DNA of 64,000 nt. It comes from CBDIHH01 sp965279095 (GTDB lineage: Bacteria > Pseudomonadota > Alphaproteobacteria > Caulobacterales > Caulobacteraceae). The position numbers and the translations under genes were made by a program. Under the pieces are notes generated by a model. That model was given only the letters and a program-made list of their open reading frames with translations, was not told the DNA's origin and did not search any database. Numbering within the stretch: the stretch's first letter is position 1; the number at the start of each line of letters is the position of its first letter. This document shows positions 1 to 7,843 of this stretch, in pieces. The stretch spans positions 930,001 to 994,000 of the forward strand of contig CBDIHH010000007.1 of the NCBI GenBank assembly GCA_965279095.1. Reading direction: 5' to 3'.

Positions 1-384
1 GGGCCGACGCCCCTGGCCCCGGCGCCGGATCACCCGAGCTACGGCGACTATCTCAACTACCTGCACTATGGCGAGGCGAGCCTGGCCGCGCCCCTGTCGC
101 AGGTGATGTTCACCCGCTGGTCGGCGCCCGAGGACCAGAAGGCCAACTGGACGGTGGGGAATATCGAGGCCTATTACGTGCGCCGCGCCGCCCATCTGGA
201 GGGCGTGCTGACCGGCCGCCCCTATGTGGCCGGCGACGCCTTCACCGCCGCCGACATCTCCTGCGGCTACGCCCTGCGCCTGGCCGGGCTGGCGGGCCTG
301 ACCAAACAGTATGGGCCAGTGCTGAAGGCCTATCTGGCGGCCCTGGCTGAGCGGCCGGCCTACATCCGGGCCTCGGCGGTCTAG
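1..384 (+). CDS. Glutathione S-transferase family protein, C-terminal part
   Basis: The reading frame is open from base 1, so the start lies outside the window. The visible 127 residues look like the all-helical C-terminal domain of a cytosolic GST: a Y-G-E/W-rich stretch, a helix with E-A-Y-Y-V-R-R, then the conserved loop 'F-T-A-A-D-I' that caps the fold (N-capping box). The thioredoxin-like N-terminal domain that would bind glutathione is not in the window, so substrate cannot be judged. It stops with TAG five bases before the next gene, which suggests co-transcription with the hydrolase. Confidence 0.8.
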   Translation, partial: GPTPLAPAPDHPSYGDYLNYLHYGEASLAAPLSQVMFTRWSAPEDQKANWTVGNIEAYYVRRAAHLEGVLTGRPYVAGDAFTAADISCGYALRLAGLAGLTKQYGPVLKAYLAALAERPAYIRASAV

Positions 385-388
385 CGCC

Positions 389-1396
389 ATGGCCTTCCCG
401 CCCGACCCGGAGCCCCAGGATGCGCCTCCGAGCCGTCGGGCCCTGGGCGGCCTGCTGGTCGCCGGCCCCGCGGTCCTGGCCCTGGGCGCCGAGCCGGCGC
501 AAGGCGCGCCCCAGCCGCCCGTGTCCCCGCCCGGCCCCGCCGTGATGTCCAAGGCGGGTTTCGAGGGCCTGCATGTGATGAAGGGGACGCCGGCCTATGC
601 CGACACTCCTCTGGGTCGCCTGCACTACTGGTCCCTGGGATCGGGCCCGGCGATCATCCTTCTGCACCAGGGCCCCCTGTTCAGCGTCGAGTTCGCCCGC
701 ATCCAGCCCCTGCTGGCCGACCTGGGCTATCGCGCCCTGGCCGTGGACATCCCCGGCTTCGGCTTCTCTCAGCGCCCCGATCATCCCGCCACGGGCGACG
801 AATACGCCGACAGCCTCGTGGCGATGCTGGACGCGCTGGGCATCGAGCAAGCCATCATCGCGGGCACCCATACGGGCGCCACCCTCGCCCTGGCCTTCGC
901 CGCCCGTCACCCGCAGCGGACAGCGTGCCTGGTGCTGCAATCGGTCCCGATCTATTCGCCGGAGGAGCTGGAAGAGCGGGTGGGCGCGCCCCCGCCCAGC
1001 ACCGAGATCTTCGGCGACGGCCGCCAGATCAGCCGCTGGTGGAGCCGGCTGTCCCAGAAATACCCCGGGCTGCTGGAATCGCCGGAGACGATGCAGTGGC
1101 TGCTGATCGGCACGCTGCTGTCCGGCGACTTCAACTGGTATGGCGAGGACACCGGCCGCACCTTCGTCACCCGCGCCTTCGATTCCGCCCGGGCCATCCT
1201 CAAGGTCCGGTCCCCGACCCTGATCCTCGGCGTGACCGGCGACGGCCTGGAAGCGTCCGTCCAGCGGGCCCTGCAGGCCCGGCCGGACTTCACCCATGTG
1301 GAGGCGCCGGGAGGCCCTGGCCTGTTGACCCTCGACAGTCCCGAGCGCTGGGTCGCCGCCGTGCGGGACTTCATCGGCCAGCATCGGCCGGCCTGA
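389..1396 (+). CDS. Alpha/beta-hydrolase fold protein with Tat-like signal and non-canonical nucleophile elbow
   Basis: 335 residues. The N-terminus carries S-R-R followed by a hydrophobic stretch and an A-x-G-A site (about residues 15-40), which looks like a twin-arginine export signal. The rest has the alpha/beta-hydrolase layout: an H-Q-G oxyanion-type loop near residue 92, D-I-P-G-F-G, and a nucleophile elbow at residues 159-163. That elbow reads G-T-H-T-G, so His161 sits where Ser is expected. The usual C-terminal catalytic G-H is replaced by G-G-P-G. The fold is clear, but classical Ser-hydrolase activity is doubtful. It may be a divergent or non-hydrolytic member. ATG is at 389, just after the GST stop. 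Confidence 0.75.
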   Translation: MAFPPDPEPQDAPPSRRALGGLLVAGPAVLALGAEPAQGAPQPPVSPPGPAVMSKAGFEGLHVMKGTPAYADTPLGRLHYWSLGSGPAIILLHQGPLFSVEFARIQPLLADLGYRALAVDIPGFGFSQRPDHPATGDEYADSLVAMLDALGIEQAIIAGTHTGATLALAFAARHPQRTACLVLQSVPIYSPEELEERVGAPPPSTEIFGDGRQISRWWSRLSQKYPGLLESPETMQWLLIGTLLSGDFNWYGEDTGRTFVTRAFDSARAILKVRSPTLILGVTGDGLEASVQRALQARPDFTHVEAPGGPGLLTLDSPERWVAAVRDFIGQHRPA

Positions 1397-1440
1397 CCGT
1401 ACTCCTCCCCCGGAGCGGAGCGACAGGGGAAGGATTACGC

Positions 1441-1761
1441 CTAGCGCCGCGCCTTCTCGTCGATGCCCGACATGCCCTCGCGGGCCGCCAGCTTGGCGGC
1501 CACGTCATCGAGACTGACGCCCGAAGCGGCCAGCAGCACCAGCCAGTGGTAGATCAGGTCGGCGCTCTCGGCGGCGACGGCGTCGCGGTCGCCCTGGACG
1601 GCGGCGATGACCGTCTCCACCGCCTCCTCGGCCAGTTTCTTGCCGGCCAGGGGCGGGCCGCCGGCCAGCAACTTGGCGGTCCAGGATGACGCCGCGTCCG
1701 CCCCCTTGCGGGCCTCGATGGTGGCGGCGAGCCGGGCGAGGACGTCGGAAAAGTCGCTCAT
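1441..1761 (-). CDS. hisE: Phosphoribosyl-ATP pyrophosphatase
   Basis: 106 residues, the usual size for stand-alone HisE. It hydrolyses phosphoribosyl-ATP to phosphoribosyl-AMP, the second step of histidine synthesis, in the cytoplasm. The MazG-like helical core is visible: K-K-L-x-E-E-A-x-E near residue 41 and E-S-A-D-L-x-Y-H near residue 65, which supply the acidic metal-binding residues. It is the last gene of the leftward his operon and starts 9 bases after hisF. The HisI cyclohydrolase is not in this window. Confidence 0.93.
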   Translation of the reverse strand: MSDFSDVLARLAATIEARKGADAASSWTAKLLAGGPPLAGKKLAEEAVETVIAAVQGDRDAVAAESADLIYHWLVLLAASGVSLDDVAAKLAAREGMSGIDEKARR

Positions 1762-1770
1762 GGCGCCGCC

Positions 1771-2529
1771 TCAGCTCAGCCGCATGGGCAGGCCGGCGTC
1801 GGCCATGGCCCGCTTGGCCTCGCCAATGCTGATCTCGCCGAAATGGAAGATGGAGGCGGCCAGGACCGCGTCGGCGCCGCCGGTGCGCACCGCGTCGATC
1901 AGGTGGTCGGTGTCGCCGGCCCCGCCCGAGGCGATCACCGGCACGGTCACCGCGTCGCTGACCGCGCGCAGCAGCTCCACGTCATACCCGTTCTTGGCCC
2001 CGTCGCGGTCCATGGAGGTCAGCAGGATCTCCCCCGCCCCCCGGCGCACGCAGTCTGCCGCCCAGTCCACCACGTTCAGGCCCGTGTCCCGGCGGCCGCC
2101 ATAGGTGAACACCGTCCAGCCGTCGGGGCCGCGCTTGGCGTCCACCGCCACCACCACCGCCTGGGCGCCGAAGGCGTCGGCGGCGGCGCTGATCAGGTCG
2201 GGGTTCTCCACCGCGGCGGTGTTGATCGACACCTTGTCGGCGCCCGCGCGCAGGATCCGCCGCGCATCCTCCACCGAGCGCACCCCGCCCCCCACGCCCA
2301 GCGGCATGAAGCAGACGTCGGCGGTGCGGGCGATCACGTCGAGGATGGCGCCGCGGCCCTCGTGGCTGGCGGTGATGTCGAGGAACATCAACTCGTCAGC
2401 GCCGGCGGCGTCATAGGCGCGCGCCTGCTCCACCGGGTCGCCGGCGTCGCGCAGGGACAGGAACTGCACGCCCTTGACCACCCGGCCGTCCTTGACGTCC
2501 AGGCAGGGGATGACGCGCACCTTCAGCAT
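1771..2529 (-). CDS. hisF: Imidazole glycerol phosphate synthase, cyclase subunit HisF
   Basis: 252 residues, a complete (beta/alpha)8 barrel. With HisH it converts PRFAR and glutamine-derived ammonia to imidazole glycerol phosphate and AICAR. The N-terminal R-V-I-P-C-L-D-V-K-D-G contains the catalytic Asp (D11). The second catalytic Asp lies in 'T-S-M-D-R-D-G' in the second half. Phosphate loops G-G-G-V-R and A-S-G-G-A-G are present. Its ATG overlaps the hisA stop (TGATG), indicating tight translational coupling. Confidence 0.96.
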   Translation of the reverse strand: MLKVRVIPCLDVKDGRVVKGVQFLSLRDAGDPVEQARAYDAAGADELMFLDITASHEGRGAILDVIARTADVCFMPLGVGGGVRSVEDARRILRAGADKVSINTAAVENPDLISAAADAFGAQAVVVAVDAKRGPDGWTVFTYGGRRDTGLNVVDWAADCVRRGAGEILLTSMDRDGAKNGYDVELLRAVSDAVTVPVIASGGAGDTDHLIDAVRTGGADAVLAASIFHFGEISIGEAKRAMADAGLPMRLS

Positions 2530-3254
2530 CAGCGGCGCGCCATGGCGATGGCCTCGGCCGGGCTGACGGCGCCGGTGTAGAGGGAGCGGCCGAGGATGGC
2601 GCCGGCGATGGCCTCGCCCGGGCGGGCCATCAGCCGCTCGATGTCCCCCACCGAGGCGACGCCGCCCGACGCGATCACAGGGATGTCCACCGCATCGGCC
2701 ACCGCGCCGACCCCCTCGACGTTCACGCCGGTCAGGGCGCCGTCGCGGCTGATGTCGGTGACGATCAGGGCCGCCACCCCGGCGTCCTCGAAACGGCGGG
2801 CCAGGTCGATGGGGTCGACGTCGGAGGTCTCGGTCCAGCCCTCCACCGCCACCTTGCCGTCGCGCACGTCCACGGCGACGGCGATCTGCTCGGGATAGAG
2901 GGCGGCGGCCTTCTTCACCAGCATCGGGTCGCGCACCGCGGCGGTGCCCAGCACTACGCGGCTGACCCCCGCCTCGATCCAGTGGCTGACCTGTTTGAAG
3001 GTGCGCACCCCGCCGCCCAGCTGCACCGGCACCGAGACGGCGCGCAGGATGGCCTCCACGGCCTTGGCGTTGATGGCCTTGCCCTCGATGGCGCCGTTCA
3101 GGTCGACCACATGCAGCCAGTCGAAGCCGTCGCGCACGAAGCGCTCGGCCTGGTCGGCCGGAGAGGCGTTGAACACCGTCGCCTGGTCCATGTCGCCATA
3201 CAGCAGGCGGACGCAGGCGCCGTCCTTCAGGTCGATCGCGGGGTAGAGGATCAT
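2529..3254 (-). CDS. hisA: Phosphoribosylformimino-5-aminoimidazole carboxamide ribotide isomerase
   Basis: 241 residues from the chosen ATG at 3254. ProFAR isomerase is the fourth step of histidine synthesis. It is a (beta/alpha)8 barrel homologous to HisF: the start reads I-L-Y-P-A-I-D-L-K-D-G with the catalytic Asp, and the second Asp lies in 'V-T-D-I-S-R-D-G'. The start at 3254 gives an ATGA overlap with hisH and the family's usual length. An alternative ATG at 3263 would add three residues. A longer open frame upstream is only a shadow of hisH. Confidence 0.95.
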   Translation of the reverse strand: MILYPAIDLKDGACVRLLYGDMDQATVFNASPADQAERFVRDGFDWLHVVDLNGAIEGKAINAKAVEAILRAVSVPVQLGGGVRTFKQVSHWIEAGVSRVVLGTAAVRDPMLVKKAAALYPEQIAVAVDVRDGKVAVEGWTETSDVDPIDLARRFEDAGVAALIVTDISRDGALTGVNVEGVGAVADAVDIPVIASGGVASVGDIERLMARPGEAIAGAILGRSLYTGAVSPAEAIAMARR

Positions 3255-3895
3255 GGTCGCCATTCCAGAAAATCGCCGAGCAGCCGCAGGCCGTGGGCCT
3301 GTGACTTCTCGGGGTGAAACTGCACCCCGGCTATGTTGTCCCTGGCCACCACCGCGGCGAGGCGCCCGCCGTGGGTCGTCCAGGCCTGAACGTCCGCCTC
3401 GTCCTGCGGATGCAGGGCGAAGGAGTGGGTGAAATACATGTGCGCCCCGTCGTCCTGGCCGTCGAGCAGGGCGTGCGGTCCGCTGCGCTCCAGGGCGTTC
3501 CAGCCCATGTGCGGGATCTTCAGGTGCGGGTCGTCGACCGCGATGCGGCGGACCTCGCCGCCGATCCAGTCCAGCCCGGGCGTCTCGCCGAACTCCAGGC
3601 CGCGGGTGGCCAGCAGCTGCATGCCGACGCAGACGCCCAGGAAGGGGACGCCGCGCGCCGTCACCGCCGCGGTCATGGCCTCCACCAGGCCGTCGCGGTC
3701 CCGCAGCAGGTTCATGCAGGCGGCGAAGGCGCCCACGCCGGGGAGCACCAGACGGTCGGCGGCGGCGACCACGTCGGGGTCGTCGCTGACCACCACGCGC
3801 ACAGGGTCGTCCGCCCGCGACGCCGCCTCGCAAAGCGCCTTTTCGGCCGAGCGGAGATTGCCCGAACCATAATCGATCAGAACCGCGGTCTGCAT
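3251..3895 (-). CDS. hisH: Imidazole glycerol phosphate synthase, glutamine amidotransferase subunit HisH
   Basis: 214 residues, a class I glutamine amidotransferase. It releases ammonia from glutamine for HisF. The nucleophile Cys lies in G-V-C-V-G-M-Q near residue 80. The catalytic His and Glu lie in 'G-V-Q-F-H-P-E-K-S' near the C-terminus. The N-terminal D-Y-G-S-G-N-L-R is typical of HisH. It starts 8 bases after hisB and overlaps hisA by ATGA. Confidence 0.96.
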   Translation of the reverse strand: MQTAVLIDYGSGNLRSAEKALCEAASRADDPVRVVVSDDPDVVAAADRLVLPGVGAFAACMNLLRDRDGLVEAMTAAVTARGVPFLGVCVGMQLLATRGLEFGETPGLDWIGGEVRRIAVDDPHLKIPHMGWNALERSGPHALLDGQDDGAHMYFTHSFALHPQDEADVQAWTTHGGRLAAVVARDNIAGVQFHPEKSQAHGLRLLGDFLEWRP

Positions 3896-3903
3896 GGCCT
3901 GGC

Positions 3904-4500
3904 CTAGAGCACGCCTTTGGTGGACGGCGCGAGGCCGCCGGTCTTGGGATCGATCTCGACCGCCTGGCGCAGGGCGCGCGCCAGGGCCTTGAAGCCGCTC
4001 TCGGCGATGTGGTGGCTATTGCGGCCGTAGAGGGTTTCCAGGTGCAGGCACACCCCGCCGTTCATGGCCAGGGCGTGGTGGAACTCCTTGAACAGCTCGG
4101 TGTCCATGTCGCCGACCTTGGGGGTGAGGAAGTCCACCTTCCAGACCAGATAGGCGCGGTTGGACAGGTCCACCGCGCAGCGGGTCAGGGTCTCGTCCAT
4201 GGGCACATAGGCGGAACCGAAGCGGCGCACCCCCAGATAGCCGGCCGCGGCCTGTTTGAGGGCCTGGCCGATGACGATGCCGGTGTCCTCCACCGTGTGG
4301 TGCATGTCGATGTGCAGGTCGCCCTTGGTCTCGACCCTCAGGTCGAAGCCCCCGTGGCGGCCGAAGCTGTCGAGCATATGGTCGAAGAAGCCGATCCCCG
4401 TGGCGGCCTGGACCTGGCCGGTCCCGTCCAGGTCGATAAAGACGCGGATCTGCGTCTCCTTCGTCTCGCGGACAACCTCAGCGGTGCGGTTCGCGGCCAT
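3904..4500 (-). CDS. hisB: Imidazoleglycerol-phosphate dehydratase
   Basis: 198 residues, the normal size of monofunctional HisB. It dehydrates imidazole glycerol phosphate to imidazole acetol phosphate using manganese. The metal-binding motifs are visible: F-F-D-H-M-L-D (near residue 44), D-x-H-H-T-V-E-D (near residue 74), and the matching second half with E-F-F/H-H-A-L and N-S-H-H-I-A-E. The ATG at 4500 gives M-A-A-N-R-T; longer upstream frames are shadows of the kinase gene. It lies 16 bases after the kinase. Confidence 0.95.
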   Translation of the reverse strand: MAANRTAEVVRETKETQIRVFIDLDGTGQVQAATGIGFFDHMLDSFGRHGGFDLRVETKGDLHIDMHHTVEDTGIVIGQALKQAAAGYLGVRRFGSAYVPMDETLTRCAVDLSNRAYLVWKVDFLTPKVGDMDTELFKEFHHALAMNGGVCLHLETLYGRNSHHIAESGFKALARALRQAVEIDPKTGGLAPSTKGVL

Positions 4501-4516
4501 GGGATGGCGCCCTTCT

Positions 4517-5506
4517 CTACAGTCCGGCCCTGGCGGCCAGGTCGCGCAGCGAGGTCTCGGGACGCCCGCCGTAGTGGGAGATGACTTCGGCCGCCGCCAG
4601 ATGGCCGAGCCTGGCGCAGATGGGCAGGGGCCGGGCCTGCGACAAGCCATAGAGGAAGCCGGCGGCGTACTGGTCGCCGGCGCCGGTGGTGTCCAGGACC
4701 CGCGCGGTGGGCTCGATGCCGACCGTATGAACCTCGCCGCCGGTGACCACCACCGAGCCCAGCTCGCTGCGGGTGAGGGCGGCGATGGAGGCGCGCCCGC
4801 GGATGGCGGCCACGGCCTCGTCGAAGTCGTCGGTCTCGAACAGCGACTTGATCTCGCCCTCGTTGGCGAAGACCACATCCACCTCGGTTTCGATGAACTG
4901 CAGCAGGGCCTTGCGGTGCCGGTCGACGACGAAGGCGTCCGACAGGGTCAGGGCGATCAGCCGGCTCGACGCCCGGGCCAGGCCGGCGGCCTTGGCGAAG
5001 GCCCGCCGCGCCTCGTGGGGATCGAAGAGATAGCCTTCCAGATAGGTGACGCGGGCGGCCTCGATGATGTCCTTGTCGACATCGTCGGCGGACAGCTCGC
5101 TGGAGGCGCCCAGGAAGGTGGACATGGTCCGCTGGCCGTCGGGGGTGACGTTGATCAGGCAGCGGGCCGTGGACAGGCCGCCCACCAGGGGGGCGGTGGA
5201 GAAGGCCACGCCGGTGGCGCGGATGTCCCGGGTGAAGGCCTCGCCCAGGGCGTCGGGCGCGACCTTGCCCATGTAGGCGGTGCGGCCGCCGAAGCTGGCG
5301 ATGCCGGCGATGGTGTTGGCGGCCGAGCCGCCGGAGGACTCCTGGCCGGCGCCCATGCGGCCGTAGAGGGCCTGGGCCTGGTCCTCGTCGATCAGGGTCA
5401 TGCCGCCCTTGGCCAGGCCTTCGCCCGCCAGGAAGTCGTCGCTGGACGGAGCGATGACGTCGACGATGGCGTTGCCGATGGCGGCGACGTCGTAGAGTTC
5501 GGGCAT
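4517..5506 (-). CDS. PfkB-family carbohydrate kinase, probably adenosine kinase
   Basis: 329 residues. The C-terminal PfkB signature D-T-T-G-A-G-D-Q-Y-A-A-G holds the catalytic Asp and anion hole. Near the N-terminus the ribokinase-fold start G-N-A-I-V-D-V is followed by the G-G-S-A-A-N-T substrate-binding motif. Alphaproteobacterial homologues with this layout are usually called adenosine kinases. That is family knowledge, and ribose or another nucleoside could be the substrate. The start at 5506 (M-P-E-L-Y-D-V) fits the family; an in-frame ATG 11 codons upstream is possible. It leads the his operon. Confidence 0.85.
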   Translation of the reverse strand: MPELYDVAAIGNAIVDVIAPSSDDFLAGEGLAKGGMTLIDEDQAQALYGRMGAGQESSGGSAANTIAGIASFGGRTAYMGKVAPDALGEAFTRDIRATGVAFSTAPLVGGLSTARCLINVTPDGQRTMSTFLGASSELSADDVDKDIIEAARVTYLEGYLFDPHEARRAFAKAAGLARASSRLIALTLSDAFVVDRHRKALLQFIETEVDVVFANEGEIKSLFETDDFDEAVAAIRGRASIAALTRSELGSVVVTGGEVHTVGIEPTARVLDTTGAGDQYAAGFLYGLSQARPLPICARLGHLAAAEVISHYGGRPETSLRDLAARAGL

Positions 5507-5577
5507 ACGGGCTCCGGGGGTGAAAAGCGCCGCACTCATACGGGAGGGCGGCGGCGCTGGCAAACGTCCGCCGGGAT

Positions 5578-5726
5578 CGTCATCCTTGCGCGGCCTCTTG
5601 GCCGACGCGAGGACCCAGCAGAGAGGACGCCGAGGCTGAGCCTGGCAGGATGCAGGCGCGGCCGTCTGACCCAAGGGCATGCGCTGCTGGGTCCTCCGGT
5701 CTCGCTGCGCTCTCCGAAGGATGACG
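5578..5726. repeat. Intergenic inverted-repeat element
   Basis: The outer arms are cgtcatcctt (5578-5587) and aaggatgacg (5717-5726), exact complements. Inside lie a second exact pair, aggacccagcag (5610-5621) and ctgctgggtcct (5684-5695). The element fills the gap between the kinase promoter side and the nth stop at 5734. It resembles the short intergenic palindromic repeats common in alphaproteobacteria and shares the GTCATCCT/AGGATGAC terminus with the element at 7725-7835. It has no coding potential. Confidence 0.75.
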
Positions 5727-5733
5727 GCCGGGG

Positions 5734-6375
5734 TCAGCCGCCCATGAACAGGCTGCGCGAGGGGCACAGGTCGGCGATGAGGCAGGCCTCACAGCGGGGC
5801 TTGCGCGCGAGGCAGGTGTAGCGGCCGTGCAGGATCAGCCAGTGGTGGGCGCGGGTCAGCTGCGGCTTGGGTACGATCTTCATCAGCTGCGCCTCCACCT
5901 GGTCGGGGGTCTTGCCGTCGGCCAGCTTCAGCCGGTGCGAGACCCGGTAGACGTGGGTGTCCACGGCGATGGCCGGCTCGATCCCCAGTTCGTTGAGGAC
6001 CACGCTGGCGGTCTTGCGACCGACGCCGGGCAGGGCCTGCAGGTCGGCCCGGTTCAGGGGCGTCTGGCCCCCGTGCTGCTCCAGGATGATGCGCGACAGG
6101 GCGATGACGTTCTTCGCCTTGGAATTGAACAGGCCGATGGTCTTGATGTACGGGGTCAGCCCCTCGACCCCGAGCGCCGCCATCTGCTCGGGGGTGTCGG
6201 CGACCTTGAACAGGACGTCGGTAGCCTTGTTGACCGACACGTCCGTGGCCTGGGCCGACAGGGCCACCGCCACCACCAGGGTGAAGGGGCTGTGGAAGTT
6301 CAGCTCCGTGCGCGGGTGATCGGTCTTCGCCTCGAAGCGGCGGAAGATCTCGGCGACGCGATCCTTCTGTCTCAT
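5734..6375 (-). CDS. nth: Endonuclease III (DNA glycosylase/AP lyase)
   Basis: 213 residues. It removes oxidised pyrimidines and cuts at abasic sites in base-excision repair. The helix-hairpin-helix L-P-G-V-G-R-K-T-A carries the catalytic Lys. The following A-V-D-T-H-V carries the catalytic Asp. Four C-terminal cysteines spaced C-x6-C-x2-C-x5-C bind the [4Fe-4S] cluster. The ATG at 6375 (M-R-Q-K-D) matches the family length; a longer frame upstream runs antisense to the next gene. It is transcribed away from the DUF2244 gene. Confidence 0.96.
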   Translation of the reverse strand: MRQKDRVAEIFRRFEAKTDHPRTELNFHSPFTLVVAVALSAQATDVSVNKATDVLFKVADTPEQMAALGVEGLTPYIKTIGLFNSKAKNVIALSRIILEQHGGQTPLNRADLQALPGVGRKTASVVLNELGIEPAIAVDTHVYRVSHRLKLADGKTPDQVEAQLMKIVPKPQLTRAHHWLILHGRYTCLARKPRCEACLIADLCPSRSLFMGG

Positions 6376-6477
6376 GGCGCCCCACCTAGTCCCCGCCAGC
6401 GCGGCGATCCAGGCTTTCCGCGCTTCCGCCGGCCCGGCGGGGCTGTATGGTTGCCCCGCCGCCGCTGGACCCGCCCC

Positions 6478-6942
6478 GTGACCCTCCACTTCGACGCCGT
6501 CATCACCCCCAACCGCTCGCTGAAGAAGCGCGGCTTCATCGTGCTGATCTCGGTGCTGGTGGCGATCAACCTGGTGATGGCCGGCTTCTTCATCTCCATC
6601 GGGGCCCTGCCGGTGCCGGTGTTCCTGGGCCTGGATGTGCTGGGCGTCCTGTTCGCCTTCCGCGCCAACTACCGCAGCGGGCGGCAGATGGAACGGGTTC
6701 AGGTCTCGGCCCAGGAGGTGCGGGTTCTGCACGAGTTCGGCGAGGCCGCGCGGGTGATGTGGCGGTCGCCCACCGCCTTCACCGGGGTGGTCGTTGAAGG
6801 CGAGGAGGACGAGGCGCGGGTGCGGCTGACCCTGTCGGGTCGCAGCCGGGTGATCGGCCGGGCCCTGAGCCCCCCGGAGCGCACCGCCCTGGGCCGCGCC
6901 CTGGAGGCGGCGATCCGCGCGGCGCGGGCGGAACGCTATTGA
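6478..6942 (+). CDS. DUF2244 domain membrane protein
   Basis: 154 residues from a GTG at 6478. The N-terminal third holds two hydrophobic segments (about residues 18-38 and 43-60) separated by a short P-V-P turn. A soluble C-terminal domain of mixed strands follows (R-V-Q-V-S, V-W/M-W-R-S-P). This is the layout of the DUF2244 family of inner-membrane proteins of unknown role. The start is set by the usual domain boundary; a TTG further upstream cannot be excluded. It lies 19 bases before moeB in the same direction. Confidence 0.75.
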   Translation: MTLHFDAVITPNRSLKKRGFIVLISVLVAINLVMAGFFISIGALPVPVFLGLDVLGVLFAFRANYRSGRQMERVQVSAQEVRVLHEFGEAARVMWRSPTAFTGVVVEGEEDEARVRLTLSGRSRVIGRALSPPERTALGRALEAAIRAARAERY

Positions 6943-6961
6943 GCGGCGGAGGGACCCGGCC

Positions 6962-7714
6962 ATGAGCTTCACCGACGAGGAACTCGACCGCTACGCCCGC
7001 CACCTGGTGCTGCGCGAGATCGGCGGCCCGGGCCAGCAGAGGCTGAAGGCCGCGCGGGTGCTGATCGTCGGCGCCGGCGGGCTTGGGGCCCCGGCGGCCC
7101 TGTATCTGGCGGCGGCGGGGGTGGGCCACCTCGGCCTGGTCGATCCCGATGTCGTCGACCTGTCCAACCTGCAGCGCCAGGTGATCTATGCGGAAGCTGA
7201 CGTCGGCCAGCCCAAGGTCATCGCCGCGGGCGAGCGGCTGGTCGGGCTCAACCGCCATGTCCATGTGGAGCCCCTGCCCCTCGCCCTGACCGCCGCCAAC
7301 GCCGCCGACCTGATTGGCGCCTACGACCTGGTGCTCGACGGCACCGACGACTTCGACACCCGCTTCGCCGTCAACGCCGCCTGCGTCGCAGCAGGCAAGC
7401 CCCTGGTGTCGGGCGCCATCGGCCGGTGGAGCGGCCAGGTGGGGGTGTTCGCCGCCGGGGTGCGGCGGGGCGTGTCGCCCTGCTACCGCTGCCTGGTGCC
7501 GGAGATTCCCCCCGAGGCGGAGACCTGCGCCCGGGTGGGGGTGGTCGGCGCCCTGGCCGGCGTGATCGGGTCGATGATGGCGCTCGAGGCGATCAAATGG
7601 ATCACCGGCGCCGGCGATCCCCTGGACGGGCGGCTGCTGATCTACGACGCCCTGGAGGCGGAAACGCGCACGGTGCGGATCTCCCCCGACCCGGCCTGCG
7701 TGGTGTGCGGCTGA
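6962..7714 (+). CDS. moeB: Molybdopterin-synthase adenylyltransferase / ThiF-HesA family E1-like enzyme
   Basis: 250 residues. The family adenylates the C-terminal glycine of a ubiquitin-like sulfur carrier (MoaD or ThiS). The nucleotide loop G-A-G-G-L-G-A is near residue 39, with D-P-D-V-V-D-L-S-N-L-Q-R-Q just after it; these carry the ATP-contacting Asp and Arg residues. Two C-x2-C pairs (C-Y-R-C and C-V-V-C at the C-terminus) form the structural zinc site. There is no rhodanese domain, which favours MoeB over the longer MoeZ type. ThiF activity remains possible. Confidence 0.88.
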   Translation: MSFTDEELDRYARHLVLREIGGPGQQRLKAARVLIVGAGGLGAPAALYLAAAGVGHLGLVDPDVVDLSNLQRQVIYAEADVGQPKVIAAGERLVGLNRHVHVEPLPLALTAANAADLIGAYDLVLDGTDDFDTRFAVNAACVAAGKPLVSGAIGRWSGQVGVFAAGVRRGVSPCYRCLVPEIPPEAETCARVGVVGALAGVIGSMMALEAIKWITGAGDPLDGRLLIYDALEAETRTVRISPDPACVVCG

Positions 7715-7724
7715 GGAGGGCGGT

Positions 7725-7835
7725 GCGTCCTTCGACACGGCCGCCATCGGCGGCCGGCTCAGGATGACGAAGGGGGAGATCTCTAAAACGCCCGTCATCC
7801 TGAGCCGTCCGCGCAGCGGACGAGTCGAAGGACGC
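7725..7835. repeat. Intergenic palindromic repeat, possible bidirectional terminator
   Basis: gcgtccttcga (7725-7735) pairs exactly with tcgaaggacgc (7825-7835). gctcaggatgacg (7757-7769) pairs exactly with cgtcatcctgagc (7793-7805). The region between is partly complementary and carries small internal hairpins. It lies between the convergent moeB and hemW genes, so it can act as a shared terminator as well as a mobile-repeat relic. Confidence 0.75.
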
Positions 7836-7843
7836 AGAACCGC

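Noticed and set aside
2529..3833. A 434-residue frame containing hisA
   Set aside because: The extra N-terminus is Arg/Pro/Gly-rich noise that overlaps hisH. The hisA start with ATGA overlap fits far better.
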